From Clostridia bacterium (GTDB taxonomy: Bacteria; Bacillota; Clostridia; Christensenellales; UBA1242): a stretch of DNA of 64,000 nt. Made by a program: the position numbers and the translations under genes. Each line of letters begins with the position of its first letter. Position 1 is the first letter of the stretch. Shown here piece after piece: positions 35,144 to 42,869 of this stretch. Below the pieces are notes generated by a model. The model saw only the letters and a program-made list of their open reading frames with translations. It made no database searches and was not told the DNA's origin. The DNA is taken from the NCBI GenBank assembly GCA_017399265.1, contig JAFQDL010000004.1, positions 1 to 64,000 of the forward strand. The letters are read 5' to 3'.

Positions 35144-35181
35144 ACATTATGTGAGGAAATTCTCACATGATGTTTTTTTTT
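35144..35181 (+). terminator. Terminator of the rimP-nfo operon
   Basis: ACATTATGTGAG and CTCACATGATGT form a 12-bp stem (one G-U pair) with a 6-base loop, followed by nine Ts. Confidence 0.85.
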
Positions 35182-35295
35182 GCCACTTTATGTAATATAT
35201 AAAAAAAATATAACTGCTAATTTTTTATCTTTAATTTTATTACGAATTATTTAAATCAAAAGTAAATATATTTTTATATGCTTGGGAGGTGCGAT

Positions 35296-36204
35296 ATGTT
35301 AGAAGAATTGTTGCCGCCACAATTATATAAAATTATTAAAGAGTTGAATTACAAATATCTTACAGAAATAAGAATAAGAGTTGGTCAACCTATAATAGTC
35401 TCTATAAAAGGTATTAATTATTACTTAACTCAATTTGGTGTGAGTAACAGTAAGCAAAATAGTATAACAGCTAATAAAATGCATTGTGAATATATTATTA
35501 GAAAATTAAGTGATAATTCATTATATACAATAAATGACCAGATGATTAATGGATATATTACATATAAGGGAGGCGTGCGTGTTGGTGTGGCTGGTGAATT
35601 TGTATATATAGATAATAAGATAAAGACAATTAAAAATATTAACTCATTAAATATACGTGTGCCACATGAAGTAGATAATTGTTCTCTAAATGTCTTAAGA
35701 TATATAAAGAACGATGAGTGTGTATATAATACTTTGATATTGTCTCCAGCAGGTTGCGGAAAGACAACTTTTGTTAGAGATTTGGTAAAACAAATTTCTT
35801 TAAATAGTGATTTATTAAATATATTAGTGGTAGATGAAAGAAGTGAAATAACGGGTGTGTATGATGGTGTGATCGCTTTTAAAAATATGAGAGTCGACGT
35901 ATTGTCTAATTGTACAAAATCTTATGCTTTTGATAATGGCATAAGGAGCCTAAGACCAGATGTGATCATAACTGATGAGATAGCTCAAAAAGATATAGAC
36001 TGTATAGAAAATGCAATGACTTGCGGGGTAAAAGTGGTGGCAACAATACATGCGTCAAACGTACAAGATCTAAAAAATAAGCCATGCTTTAATAGACTTT
36101 TAAATAACAAACTTTTTGATAGGTTCGTAGTCTTGAGTGGGGCTAATGGACCGGGTTCTATAGTTGGGGTTTATAATGAAAATTTAGAGTGTATTGCTTT
36201 ATGA
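35296..36204 (+). CDS. spoIIIAA: Stage III sporulation protein AA (ATPase)
   Basis: A secretion-type ATPase of the SpoIIIA-SpoIIQ feeding channel between mother cell and forespore. The product is 302 residues from ATG 35296, preceded by GGGAGGTG; an in-frame ATG at 35278 lies upstream of that site. Walker A is SPAGCGKTTFVRDL (about 157-170), LVVDERSEI is the acidic strand and VVATIHASNVQDL a conserved His segment. It heads the eight-gene spoIIIA operon. A sigma-E promoter would be expected in the AT-rich 115 bases upstream, but I cannot point to one with confidence. Confidence 0.92.
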   Translation: MLEELLPPQLYKIIKELNYKYLTEIRIRVGQPIIVSIKGINYYLTQFGVSNSKQNSITANKMHCEYIIRKLSDNSLYTINDQMINGYITYKGGVRVGVAGEFVYIDNKIKTIKNINSLNIRVPHEVDNCSLNVLRYIKNDECVYNTLILSPAGCGKTTFVRDLVKQISLNSDLLNILVVDERSEITGVYDGVIAFKNMRVDVLSNCTKSYAFDNGIRSLRPDVIITDEIAQKDIDCIENAMTCGVKVVATIHASNVQDLKNKPCFNRLLNNKLFDRFVVLSGANGPGSIVGVYNENLECIAL

Positions 36205-36659
36205 AATTTATACTTTTATGTATATTGTTTTTGATAATAACAGGTATTGCTTTTATAAATTTATTTTATTATAAGAGTCGTAAAAATTTTATTAAGCAAC
36301 TAATTGATTTTCTTAAAAAATACGAGTTGGATATGAATTTTAATAAAATATCGTTACGAAAATATGTATTGTTAAATACTAATATCATGTCACGTGATAT
36401 ATATAAATTGTTACAAAACCCTATCAACTTTGACAACTACCCCAAGTATGTTAACAATATTGAAAAGAATGAATTTTGTAATTTTTTTAAAAATTTAGGT
36501 TTTCTTGATCTGTATGGTGAGAGTGATAAAGTGAATAGTTTTATTAAAAAATTAGAAAACGATATGATTGCATATGATGATGATTTAAAACAAAAGGGTT
36601 TTTTGCGATCCAAGCTTATTTTTATATTTGGAATTATGATTTTAATAATTTTGTTATGA
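36201..36659 (+). CDS. spoIIIAB: Stage III sporulation protein AB
   Basis: A GspF-like membrane component of the SpoIIIA channel. The product is 152 residues from ATG 36201, which overlaps the spoIIIAA stop (ATGA); an in-frame GTG at 36189 is less likely. One N-terminal helix (about 3-22) and one C-terminal helix (about 135-152) flank a helical soluble segment, the topology expected for the family. Sequence conservation is modest, so the call leans on topology and synteny. Confidence 0.82.
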   Translation: MKFILLCILFLIITGIAFINLFYYKSRKNFIKQLIDFLKKYELDMNFNKISLRKYVLLNTNIMSRDIYKLLQNPINFDNYPKYVNNIEKNEFCNFFKNLGFLDLYGESDKVNSFIKKLENDMIAYDDDLKQKGFLRSKLIFIFGIMILIILL

Positions 36660-36669
36660 GGAGGGTGTT

Positions 36670-36864
36670 ATGGGTATAGAAGTTATTTTTAAAATAGCTG
36701 GAGTAGGAGTTGTTACTGCTGTTGTTGGTCATATTTTGAAATATTCTGGAAAAGATGAGATTGCAATGTTGACAACCTTAGCGGGTGTCGTTGTGGTATT
36801 ATTTATGGTAATTAATATGATAAGTGAATTGTTTTCAACGGTGAAAACTTTATTTAATTTTTAA
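36670..36864 (+). CDS. spoIIIAC: Stage III sporulation protein AC
   Basis: A 64-residue protein with two membrane helices (about 5-24 and 33-55) separated by the short loop KYSGKDEIAMLTT, matching the family (GKDE is typical). The ATG follows GAGGAGGG. It is encoded two bases before spoIIIAD, to which it is distantly homologous. It is a membrane part of the mother-cell half of the sporulation channel. Confidence 0.9.
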   Translation: MGIEVIFKIAGVGVVTAVVGHILKYSGKDEIAMLTTLAGVVVVLFMVINMISELFSTVKTLFNF

Positions 36865-36865
36865 T

Positions 36866-37249
36866 ATGGAAATTATAAAAGTTATATTGCTAGCATTGGT
36901 TATTGTTTTTACGATTGTGTTTATAAAACAATTAAAACCGGAGTTTGCTTTATTAGTATCAATTGCTGGAAGTTTAATATTATTGGGTTATGTGTTTGGA
37001 TATATTTCAAATATTATTACATTGGTAAATAATTTGATTTCTAAAACTGGTGTTGGCCAAAAATTTTTTACTATTTTAATGAAAGCTATTGGTGTCGGAT
37101 ATTTAGTGGAATTTGCCAGTTCTATTTGTAGAGATAATGGGAATACGTCTATTGCAGATAAAGTTGCTTTAATAGGTAAAATATATATATTATCTTTATC
37201 TATTCCTATAATATCTGAAATTTATGAAATTATTAGCGGGTTGCTATGA
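36866..37249 (+). CDS. spoIIIAD: Stage III sporulation protein AD
   Basis: A 127-residue membrane protein with about four hydrophobic segments. KQLKPEFALLVSIAGSLILL and GVGYLVEFASSICRDNGNTSIADKVALIGK carry the usual AD motif (E-F-A...C-R-D-x-G...A-x-K-V-E/A). Its stop overlaps the spoIIIAE start by 4 bases. It is part of the mother-cell membrane platform of the SpoIIIA complex. Confidence 0.92.
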   Translation: MEIIKVILLALVIVFTIVFIKQLKPEFALLVSIAGSLILLGYVFGYISNIITLVNNLISKTGVGQKFFTILMKAIGVGYLVEFASSICRDNGNTSIADKVALIGKIYILSLSIPIISEIYEIISGLL

Positions 37250-38454
37250 AAATTAAGAATTTCTTATATAAGAAAAAAAATTACAGATTAAAAACATTTT
37301 TTTTGTTGATACTTTTAATTATAATTCCAATGTGTTCTATTCAAGTTAGTGCTGATAGTTCAAGTGAGAATAATGAGTGGGAACTTTATGTGAATACTTA
37401 TGAGGCTTTAGATGAAATAGATTTTAGTAAGTTAAATGATATTTTTAAAGATTATGATTTGCAAAATCTGTTTCATGTAGATTTTGAAACATTTGTTACA
37501 AATATAGTTGAAGGTGATTTACATGTTGATGCTGGAACAATTTTTCAATATTTATTTGATGTGTTGTTTTATCATATAAAAAAAATTTTGCCCGCTTTGA
37601 TTATTATATTGGTAGTAGCTGTGGTCTTGAAGTGTCTGGAGTGTTTTTCACCAACAGTATTCAAAGATGGGATATTAGATATTATTAATTTTATTGCTGT
37701 AGGTTTTGTGGTTGTGGTGCTTTCTAGTTTGGTGTTAGGGGTTGATAATGTTATCTCCGATACTATCGCTAGTTTGCAAAATATTATAAATTTGTTGTTT
37801 CCTATATTGCTTGTATTATTGAGTGGTATGGGGGCGTATTCTAGCGTTGCTATTTATACGCCAATTTCTTCAATTTTAACAACGGGCATTTCTAATGTTT
37901 TAAGTAATTATTTGTATCCGATTTTTATTATTTCTTTTGTGTTAATAATTATTGCTTCGCTTAGTAATAAGTTAAAAATAGATAAGTTTATAGATTTCTT
38001 GTTTAGTTTGTTTAAGTGGGGATTGGGATTTGTTTTTACAATTTTTAGTGGTGTTTTTGCTCTTAAAGGAATTAGTGCGGGTAAATATGATAGTGTGAGC
38101 ATATTTACAACTAAATTTGCAATTAAGAATTATGTGCCTCTAATCGGTTCTTATATATCAGAAGGTTTTAATTATGTTGTATTAGGTTCGATGCTTGTTA
38201 AAAATGCGATAGGTATAGCTGGAGTTGTCTTTATTGTATTGGTAATACTCTCTCCATTGATATATTTAATTGTTGCTAAATTGTTATTGCAATTACTTGC
38301 TTCAATTTTAGAAATAGTTGGTAGTTTTAATATAGTGACGTTATTAACAAAAGTGTCAAAAATTTTTGTTATGCCTATTGCTGTTTTAATGGGGGTAGGT
38401 TTTATGTTTATAATCTGTATTTCATTAGTAATTTGTACTGCAAATATTATATAG
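37246..38454 (+). CDS. spoIIIAE: Stage III sporulation protein AE
   Basis: A 402-residue polytopic membrane protein, the largest integral component of the SpoIIIA channel. It has an N-terminal signal-like helix (about 15-38, ending SADSS), a short extracytoplasmic segment, then about eight helices. Characteristic pieces are the KILPALIIILVVAVVLKCLE helix and GLGFVFTIFSGVFALKGISAG (in part), followed by AIKNYVPLIGSYISEGFN. The ATG overlaps spoIIIAD. No anomaly was seen. Confidence 0.93.
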   Translation: MKIKNFLYKKKNYRLKTFFLLILLIIIPMCSIQVSADSSSENNEWELYVNTYEALDEIDFSKLNDIFKDYDLQNLFHVDFETFVTNIVEGDLHVDAGTIFQYLFDVLFYHIKKILPALIIILVVAVVLKCLECFSPTVFKDGILDIINFIAVGFVVVVLSSLVLGVDNVISDTIASLQNIINLLFPILLVLLSGMGAYSSVAIYTPISSILTTGISNVLSNYLYPIFIISFVLIIIASLSNKLKIDKFIDFLFSLFKWGLGFVFTIFSGVFALKGISAGKYDSVSIFTTKFAIKNYVPLIGSYISEGFNYVVLGSMLVKNAIGIAGVVFIVLVILSPLIYLIVAKLLLQLLASILEIVGSFNIVTLLTKVSKIFVMPIAVLMGVGFMFIICISLVICTANII

Positions 38455-38462
38455 GAGATAAA

Positions 38463-38630
38463 ATGACAGGTTTTGTGTTGAGTTTGTTTGGTGTGGTTGT
38501 TCTGGGATTGGTTTTAGATGTGTTTAATTTTTCTTCGCAGTTAGCACAACCTGTGAATTTTATATTTAATTTAGTTGTTTTGATAATATTATTAACACCA
38601 ATTGTGAAAATGATTAATGTGTTAATTTAA
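38463..38630 (+). CDS. spoIIIAF: Reduced SpoIIIAF: membrane helices only
   Basis: From ATG 38463, behind AGGAGATAAA, the product is only 55 residues: helix 1 (about 5-20), a short polar linker, and helix 2 (about 31-54) ending LLTPIVKMINVLI. This matches the N-terminal helix pair of SpoIIIAF (the LTPI-x-K element is typical), but the family is usually about 200 residues with a ring-building domain. The 136 bases downstream do not encode the missing part in any frame. Position between AE and AG supports the identity. The result is either natural reduction or an early truncation. Confidence 0.75.
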   Translation: MTGFVLSLFGVVVLGLVLDVFNFSSQLAQPVNFIFNLVVLIILLTPIVKMINVLI

Positions 38631-38766
38631 TATTTTGTCATAATATGTAAAAGGTTTAATTTTAAATATGTGAAAGGTTCTAATTTGCTTAATATGAACA
38701 TAAATTAGTGTAACAAGCCAGATAAAGATATTGCTTGGTAAGGGGAGTCGATAATGGAGTTGTTTG

Positions 38767-39336
38767 ATGGGTGAGTCTAATAATAAAAGTCCGCTAGAAA
38801 AAATAAAAGAAAGGTTGTTTTCTATAGACTTAAAATCTAAGGTTAAATTACTCGTTTTGGTTGCTGTTTTGGTTATCATTGGGGTGCTTTACATCAATTA
38901 TTCCAACACTGATAATAATGTTTCTACGTTGTCAAACATCGATTATGGTTATTATGTTTCTAGTTTGGATTATTGTGATACGATGGAACAAAAGCTAGAG
39001 AATGTTTTATCGGGTTTGTCTGGTGTTGGCGATGTTCAGGTAATGGTGACCTTGGAAAGTAGTATGGAATTGGTGTTTGCAAATACCACAGAAGAAAAGA
39101 TTAATAATTCTACTGCGACAAATTCATATACTGTCCAAATTACTACTCCATTAATTGTTGAAACGTCTAATGGACAAATGCCTATAGTTATTAAAGAAGT
39201 TTTGCCTAAGGTAAAAGGTGTTTTGGTGGTATGTAGTGGCGTGAATAATGTAAGCACAAAATTAGATGTAATACATGCTGTTCAATCTTTATTAGATGTA
39301 AAAAATTCTAATATACAAGTATTATTTGGTAAATAA
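38767..39336 (+). CDS. spoIIIAG: Stage III sporulation protein AG
   Basis: The product is 189 residues from ATG 38767 (GGAG seven bases upstream; an in-frame TTG one codon earlier is unlikely). A short cytoplasmic segment and one membrane helix (about 27-46) precede an extracytoplasmic ring-building domain. That domain includes LENVLSGLSGVGDVQVMVTLE and LPKVKGVLVVCSGVNNVST, both diagnostic. In Bacillus, AG forms the large ring of the mother-cell channel. A 136-base gap separates it from spoIIIAF, unusual in this tight operon. Confidence 0.92.
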   Translation: MGESNNKSPLEKIKERLFSIDLKSKVKLLVLVAVLVIIGVLYINYSNTDNNVSTLSNIDYGYYVSSLDYCDTMEQKLENVLSGLSGVGDVQVMVTLESSMELVFANTTEEKINNSTATNSYTVQITTPLIVETSNGQMPIVIKEVLPKVKGVLVVCSGVNNVSTKLDVIHAVQSLLDVKNSNIQVLFGK

Positions 39337-39349
39337 AAGGAGATATAAT

Positions 39350-39835
39350 ATGACAAAGAAAAAAAGATTTTTTATAATTACTGCATTTTGTTTATTGTTG
39401 TTATTGACAGGAACTATTAATATATTGGTAAACAACTCTATAATTTCTGGTGAAGTAACTAATACATCTACCAATCAAACCACTTTAGGGAATTTCTTTA
39501 CTAATTATAGAAATAATAGAACTGATACTCGCAATCAAGAGTTAATGTATTTAGAGGCTATTATTTCTAGTGCTTCATCTTCACAGGAAGCAATTGCTAA
39601 TGCAGAGAGTGAAAAAATGCAATTGGTTGCTGCGATGGAAAGTGAGATGGTGTTGGAGGGCTTAATTAAAGCTAAAGGTTTTGAAGATGTTATTATTTCT
39701 GATTTAAATAATAGCATGACTGTAATAGTAAAAAGTTCAGAGTTGCAGGCGTCTGAGGTGGCTCAAATTGTAGAAGTTGTTCAAGGGCAAACTTCTTATG
39801 ATATAGAAAATATTAAAATTATTCCTGTTGAGTAA
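39350..39835 (+). CDS. spoIIIAH: Stage III sporulation protein AH
   Basis: The product is 161 residues from ATG 39350, preceded by AAAGGAGATAT. The N-terminal membrane helix (about 6-26) is followed by a linker and an extracytoplasmic YscJ-like ring domain (about 60-161) with MESEMVLEGLIKAKGFEDVI and ASEVAQIVEVVQGQ, both family features. AH pairs with SpoIIQ across the engulfment septum. It is the last spoIIIA gene; a 17-bp-stem terminator follows. Confidence 0.92.
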   Translation: MTKKKRFFIITAFCLLLLLTGTINILVNNSIISGEVTNTSTNQTTLGNFFTNYRNNRTDTRNQELMYLEAIISSASSSQEAIANAESEKMQLVAAMESEMVLEGLIKAKGFEDVIISDLNNSMTVIVKSSELQASEVAQIVEVVQGQTSYDIENIKIIPVE

Positions 39836-39840
39836 TAAAT

Positions 39841-39892
39841 CTTTGATTGATGTAAATAAAATATTATATTTGCATTAATCAAAGTTTTTTTT
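39841..39892 (+). terminator. Terminator of the spoIIIA operon
   Basis: CTTTGATTGATGTAAAT pairs with ATTTGCATTAATCAAAG over about 17 bp (two G-U pairs), followed by eight Ts. Confidence 0.88.
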
Positions 39893-39900
39893 ACGTACAT

Positions 39901-39929
39901 TTGACATTAATTATATTAATTGTTAGACT
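39901..39929 (+). promoter_or_regulatory. Promoter of the 39957-41845 gene pair
   Basis: A perfect TTGACA (39901-39906), 17 bases, then TAGACT (39924-39929), directly after the spoIIIA terminator and about 28 bases before the ATG at 39957. Confidence 0.65.
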
Positions 39930-39956
39930 ATATTATATAGGGTTAATGAGGTATGT

Positions 39957-40406
39957 ATGTTAAACAAAGATTTAAGTATTGAGCAAAGGCAAATAGTAGA
40001 TGATATTTGTGATATTGTGCAAGAATATGATTTGGAATCATATGGCGTGGCTAAATATTGTGTACAGTCGTATTTAAAGTCTACGAATTCGACAATTGTT
40101 ATAGAAGAGGCCAAACCGCAAATTGCTCTATCTGTAAAAAAATGTGTTGAGAGGATTGATAATCTAATTGACAAGATTTGTGTAATGGTTGGTTTTGATA
40201 AGTTTTCTGCAGGATATCTTTCTAGACTAGTATTAAATAATCCTAAGATGTGTAAATTTCTATTAAGTTATAGGGATATAGATATCATTGAAAGCTTCAA
40301 AAATTTAAAAGGAGAAGGGGAAGAAAAAATTACAAAATTTTTAACAGCTATGGATGTTGAATTTGATATCCAAGAATATTGTAAGAATAATCCTCTATTT
40401 ATTTAA
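39957..40406 (+). CDS. Small helical protein of unknown function (partner of the 40406 gene)
   Basis: A 149-residue, soluble, mostly helical protein without a signal peptide or clear motif. I do not recognise a family. Its stop overlaps the next ATG by one base, so the two are co-translated, and the pair has its own promoter and terminator. The upstream position, small size and coupling resemble an antitoxin next to a zeta-like partner, but it is larger than epsilon antitoxins and shows no DNA-binding motif. That role is only a hypothesis. Confidence 0.6.
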   Translation: MLNKDLSIEQRQIVDDICDIVQEYDLESYGVAKYCVQSYLKSTNSTIVIEEAKPQIALSVKKCVERIDNLIDKICVMVGFDKFSAGYLSRLVLNNPKMCKFLLSYRDIDIIESFKNLKGEGEEKITKFLTAMDVEFDIQEYCKNNPLFI

Positions 40407-41845
40407 TGGAAAAAGTTAAATCTACAAGATATGAATTAAAAACAAACTTTTCACAAGAAGAAGTTGAATTATTTAATAAGGTTAGGGAAGATGCTAAAAG
40501 TAAGCTAAGCCAAGCCAAGTTTAAATTAAGTGACAAACAACAGATATCTTTGAATTTAATAAATCAGTTGTTTGATATACTGTCAGAACAAAAAGAATAT
40601 ATGAGGGAGCTTGCTCCAAGTCTTGATGGTAAATTTGAGCATGAAGATAGTATATACGATTGTGAATTGATGGATAATGTAGAAGCTTATTCAGCTAAAA
40701 ATGTAGATAGAGTTTTGCGTGGTAAAATGCATTCTATAACTGAAGATAAAGCAAAACTAATACTTGGCAGATTTCAAAATCCAACATTTATTTCTCAAAT
40801 GGGAGACATGTCTGTTTCTGTTGCGAAGTTGTTGCAATCTTCTAGTCAAGTGCTAACTCCAGAAATGTTAGTATTTATAAAAAAGACGCAGTTTGTTTCT
40901 GATGCGTTGTCTAAACCTGAGATTGCAAAGGTGTTTGGAATTGAGGCGGTTGGTGAAAAAGATTTAGATGCATTGAAACAACAAGAGAAAATAGATGCTG
41001 AGAAGTTGGCTGGCTTAGAGAAAGACGAAGTAGTTTTAGCTCGTGATGGTGATAAAGATTTAACAGTCGCGGATATAGCAAAACAGTTTATCGATGGAAA
41101 AGTTGAACAATCTAAAATGGGAAAAGATGGCGCAAAAACAATAGAGGGCTGTAAACAACCAGAAGTGGCGTTGTTGTGTGGGAAATCTGAGTTAAATTCT
41201 AAGTCGGTATATTCTGCTCAATTGCAACAACGTGGTTATTTAAATATAGATTTAGATGAAATTGCAAAAAATATAGCTTTTCAGAAAGGTATTGCTTTAA
41301 ATAATCAAACAAGTGGCACTATATATAAAATGGCACGTTTTGTAAGGACTTCTATTATTGAACAAAGCATGCAAAGAGGGTATAATATATCTATTGAAGG
41401 TGTTGGTTCAACTAAGGAGTCTATTGAAGCAATGGCTGATAAGGTTGATGAAATAGAGGGTAAGGTTTATCCGGGCAAGGAAAAAGGTAAAGGTATTTAT
41501 AGCAAATCTCTTAAGATGACTGCTAGTGGTGCGGTTAAGTCGGCAAATGAAAATGCTCTTAATACTGCTGAACAAATAGCTGATGGGAAAATGCCTTGCA
41601 ATGAACAGTTTACAACATTGCTTGCAAGAAAGAATGGGCCAGAAATGGCTTATCTGGATCTAATAACAGATAAAGATGTGTTATCGAGGTTTAAACAAGT
41701 ATCAATAACTAGTACAGGCTTGGAGAAATATGACGAGTTAAATATGATTAATGGTGTACCAAGTGAAAAATATATGCAATTAAAATGGGATCATTGTATT
41801 CAGGCGGAAGCATCAGAAAAAGTTATGCAAAGAAAAAAGAAATAA
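40406..41845 (+). CDS. Zeta-toxin-like protein with a degenerate P-loop
   Basis: A 479-residue soluble protein. The N-terminal 250 residues are helical and charged, with no recognised domain. Residues about 252-350 follow the zeta-kinase layout: a strand leading to CGKSELNSKS where a P-loop should be, NIDLDEIAKN (Asp after the strand), a long helix, then GYNISIEGVGSTKESIEAMAD, like the G-x-x-x-I-x-E-G-T segment. The canonical GxxxxGK[ST] spacing is broken, so ATP binding may be lost or altered. The C-terminus ends in a basic RKKK. It lies in an insulated pair between sporulation and asp23 genes. The assignment is by pattern only and could be wrong. Confidence 0.45.
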   Translation: MEKVKSTRYELKTNFSQEEVELFNKVREDAKSKLSQAKFKLSDKQQISLNLINQLFDILSEQKEYMRELAPSLDGKFEHEDSIYDCELMDNVEAYSAKNVDRVLRGKMHSITEDKAKLILGRFQNPTFISQMGDMSVSVAKLLQSSSQVLTPEMLVFIKKTQFVSDALSKPEIAKVFGIEAVGEKDLDALKQQEKIDAEKLAGLEKDEVVLARDGDKDLTVADIAKQFIDGKVEQSKMGKDGAKTIEGCKQPEVALLCGKSELNSKSVYSAQLQQRGYLNIDLDEIAKNIAFQKGIALNNQTSGTIYKMARFVRTSIIEQSMQRGYNISIEGVGSTKESIEAMADKVDEIEGKVYPGKEKGKGIYSKSLKMTASGAVKSANENALNTAEQIADGKMPCNEQFTTLLARKNGPEMAYLDLITDKDVLSRFKQVSITSTGLEKYDELNMINGVPSEKYMQLKWDHCIQAEASEKVMQRKKK

Positions 41846-41850
41846 TAAAC

Positions 41851-41886
41851 AAAGCGATGTTGTTGTTAAATGGCATCGTTTTTTTT
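41851..41886 (+). terminator. Terminator after the zeta-like gene
   Basis: AAAGCGATG and CATCGTTTT form a stem (one G-U pair) with a 14-base loop, followed by a T run. Confidence 0.75.
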
Positions 41887-41988
41887 GAATTACAAGCAGA
41901 ATAGTAAAAAATTATTATTTTAAGTAATTGCATTATTTAATAATTTGTGTTATTATTATTCTAGATTTTATAAAGTAGAGGGAATGTT

Positions 41989-42366
41989 ATGTCAAACAAT
42001 GAGATCAAGATCAGACCTACAAAAGGAAAAATAACTTTTAATGATAATATTATTTTTTCAGTAATAAATTTAGCTACAAGAGAAATTGCTGGAGTTAGCT
42101 CAATTAATACTAAGTACGGTAGTGTGCTAAAGAGATGGTTTAGTAAAAATTTTGACGAAGGTGTGAAAATTTCTTATTTAAATAATTCAATGATAGTTGA
42201 TGTATATATTAATGTATTTTTCGGATATAATGTTTCTGAAATTGCATATAGGGTACAAGAGAACATTAAAAATAGTATAGCTTCGATGATAGATATCAAC
42301 ATTGATAAGATTAATGTGCATGTAATCAGTGTTGACTTTTCAAAATCTGAAGATTTGGAAGTTTAA
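41989..42366 (+). CDS. Asp23/Gls24 family envelope stress protein
   Basis: A 125-residue alkaline-shock-type protein, cytoplasmic and often membrane-associated through partners. The pattern I-x-F-S-V-I-N-L-A-T-R-E-I-A-G-V near the start is the family hallmark. A beta strand pair (KISYLNNSMIVDVYINVFFGY) follows, then EIAYRVQENIKNSIASM and INVHVISVDF. An Asp23 gene before nusB is a common Firmicutes arrangement. Its own terminator separates it from nusB. The function is poorly defined in the family. Confidence 0.92.
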   Translation: MSNNEIKIRPTKGKITFNDNIIFSVINLATREIAGVSSINTKYGSVLKRWFSKNFDEGVKISYLNNSMIVDVYINVFFGYNVSEIAYRVQENIKNSIASMIDINIDKINVHVISVDFSKSEDLEV

Positions 42367-42372
42367 TTCTTT

Positions 42373-42405
42373 AACCCTTGAAATATATAATCAAGGGTTT
42401 TTTAT
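42373..42405 (+). terminator. Terminator between the Asp23 gene and nusB
   Basis: AACCCTTGA and its perfect complement TCAAGGGTT enclose a 9-base loop and are followed by a T run. Confidence 0.85.
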
Positions 42406-42425
42406 TTTAAATTAGGAGAAATGTT

Positions 42426-42869
42426 ATGGGAAGAAAATTAGCTAGAGATATATTTTTTAAGTTGATATTTGAAAATTTGTTTGTTGAGTCTAAAGAAAGT
42501 GTAACTTATGAAAATTTTTTGCAAGGTACAGGGTTAGATTTAGAAGGAACGGTAGTCACAATTGATAGTTTAGATGAAGAAAATTTGCAATTTTTAAAAG
42601 ATAATTATTTGTCTTATTTGAAGAATAAAGAGCAAATTTTTGAAGTGTTGTCAAAGAATATCAAAGGTTACACTATAGAGTCTATGTTCAAAATAGATCT
42701 TGCGATCCTTGTTGCTGCAATTCAAGAATTGATGTTTTATAAGCAAACACCAATTAAAATTGTAGTAAACGAAGCTGTTGAGTTGGCTAAAAAATATTCA
42801 ACAGATAAAAGTTCTAGTTTTATTAATGGTATACTTGCTAATGTTGTTAAAGGTGTAGAGAATAATTAA
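42426..42869 (+). CDS. nusB: Transcription antitermination factor NusB
   Basis: An all-helical RNA-binding protein that, with NusE, loads the antitermination complex on rRNA leaders. The 147-residue product begins RKLARDIFFKLIFE (usual RRxAREAALQxLF) and contains KIDLAILVAAIQELMFY, TPIKIVVNEAVELAKKYSTD and SSFINGILANVVK, all typical. AGGAGAAATG precedes the start. Its stop overlaps the xseA ATG by one base. Confidence 0.95.
   Translation: MGRKLARDIFFKLIFENLFVESKESVTYENFLQGTGLDLEGTVVTIDSLDEENLQFLKDNYLSYLKNKEQIFEVLSKNIKGYTIESMFKIDLAILVAAIQELMFYKQTPIKIVVNEAVELAKKYSTDKSSSFINGILANVVKGVENN

Noticed and set aside
38631..38766. Remainder of spoIIIAF in another frame
   Set aside because: The 136 bases have stops in all frames and no similarity to a ring-building domain, so a simple frameshift is not supported.
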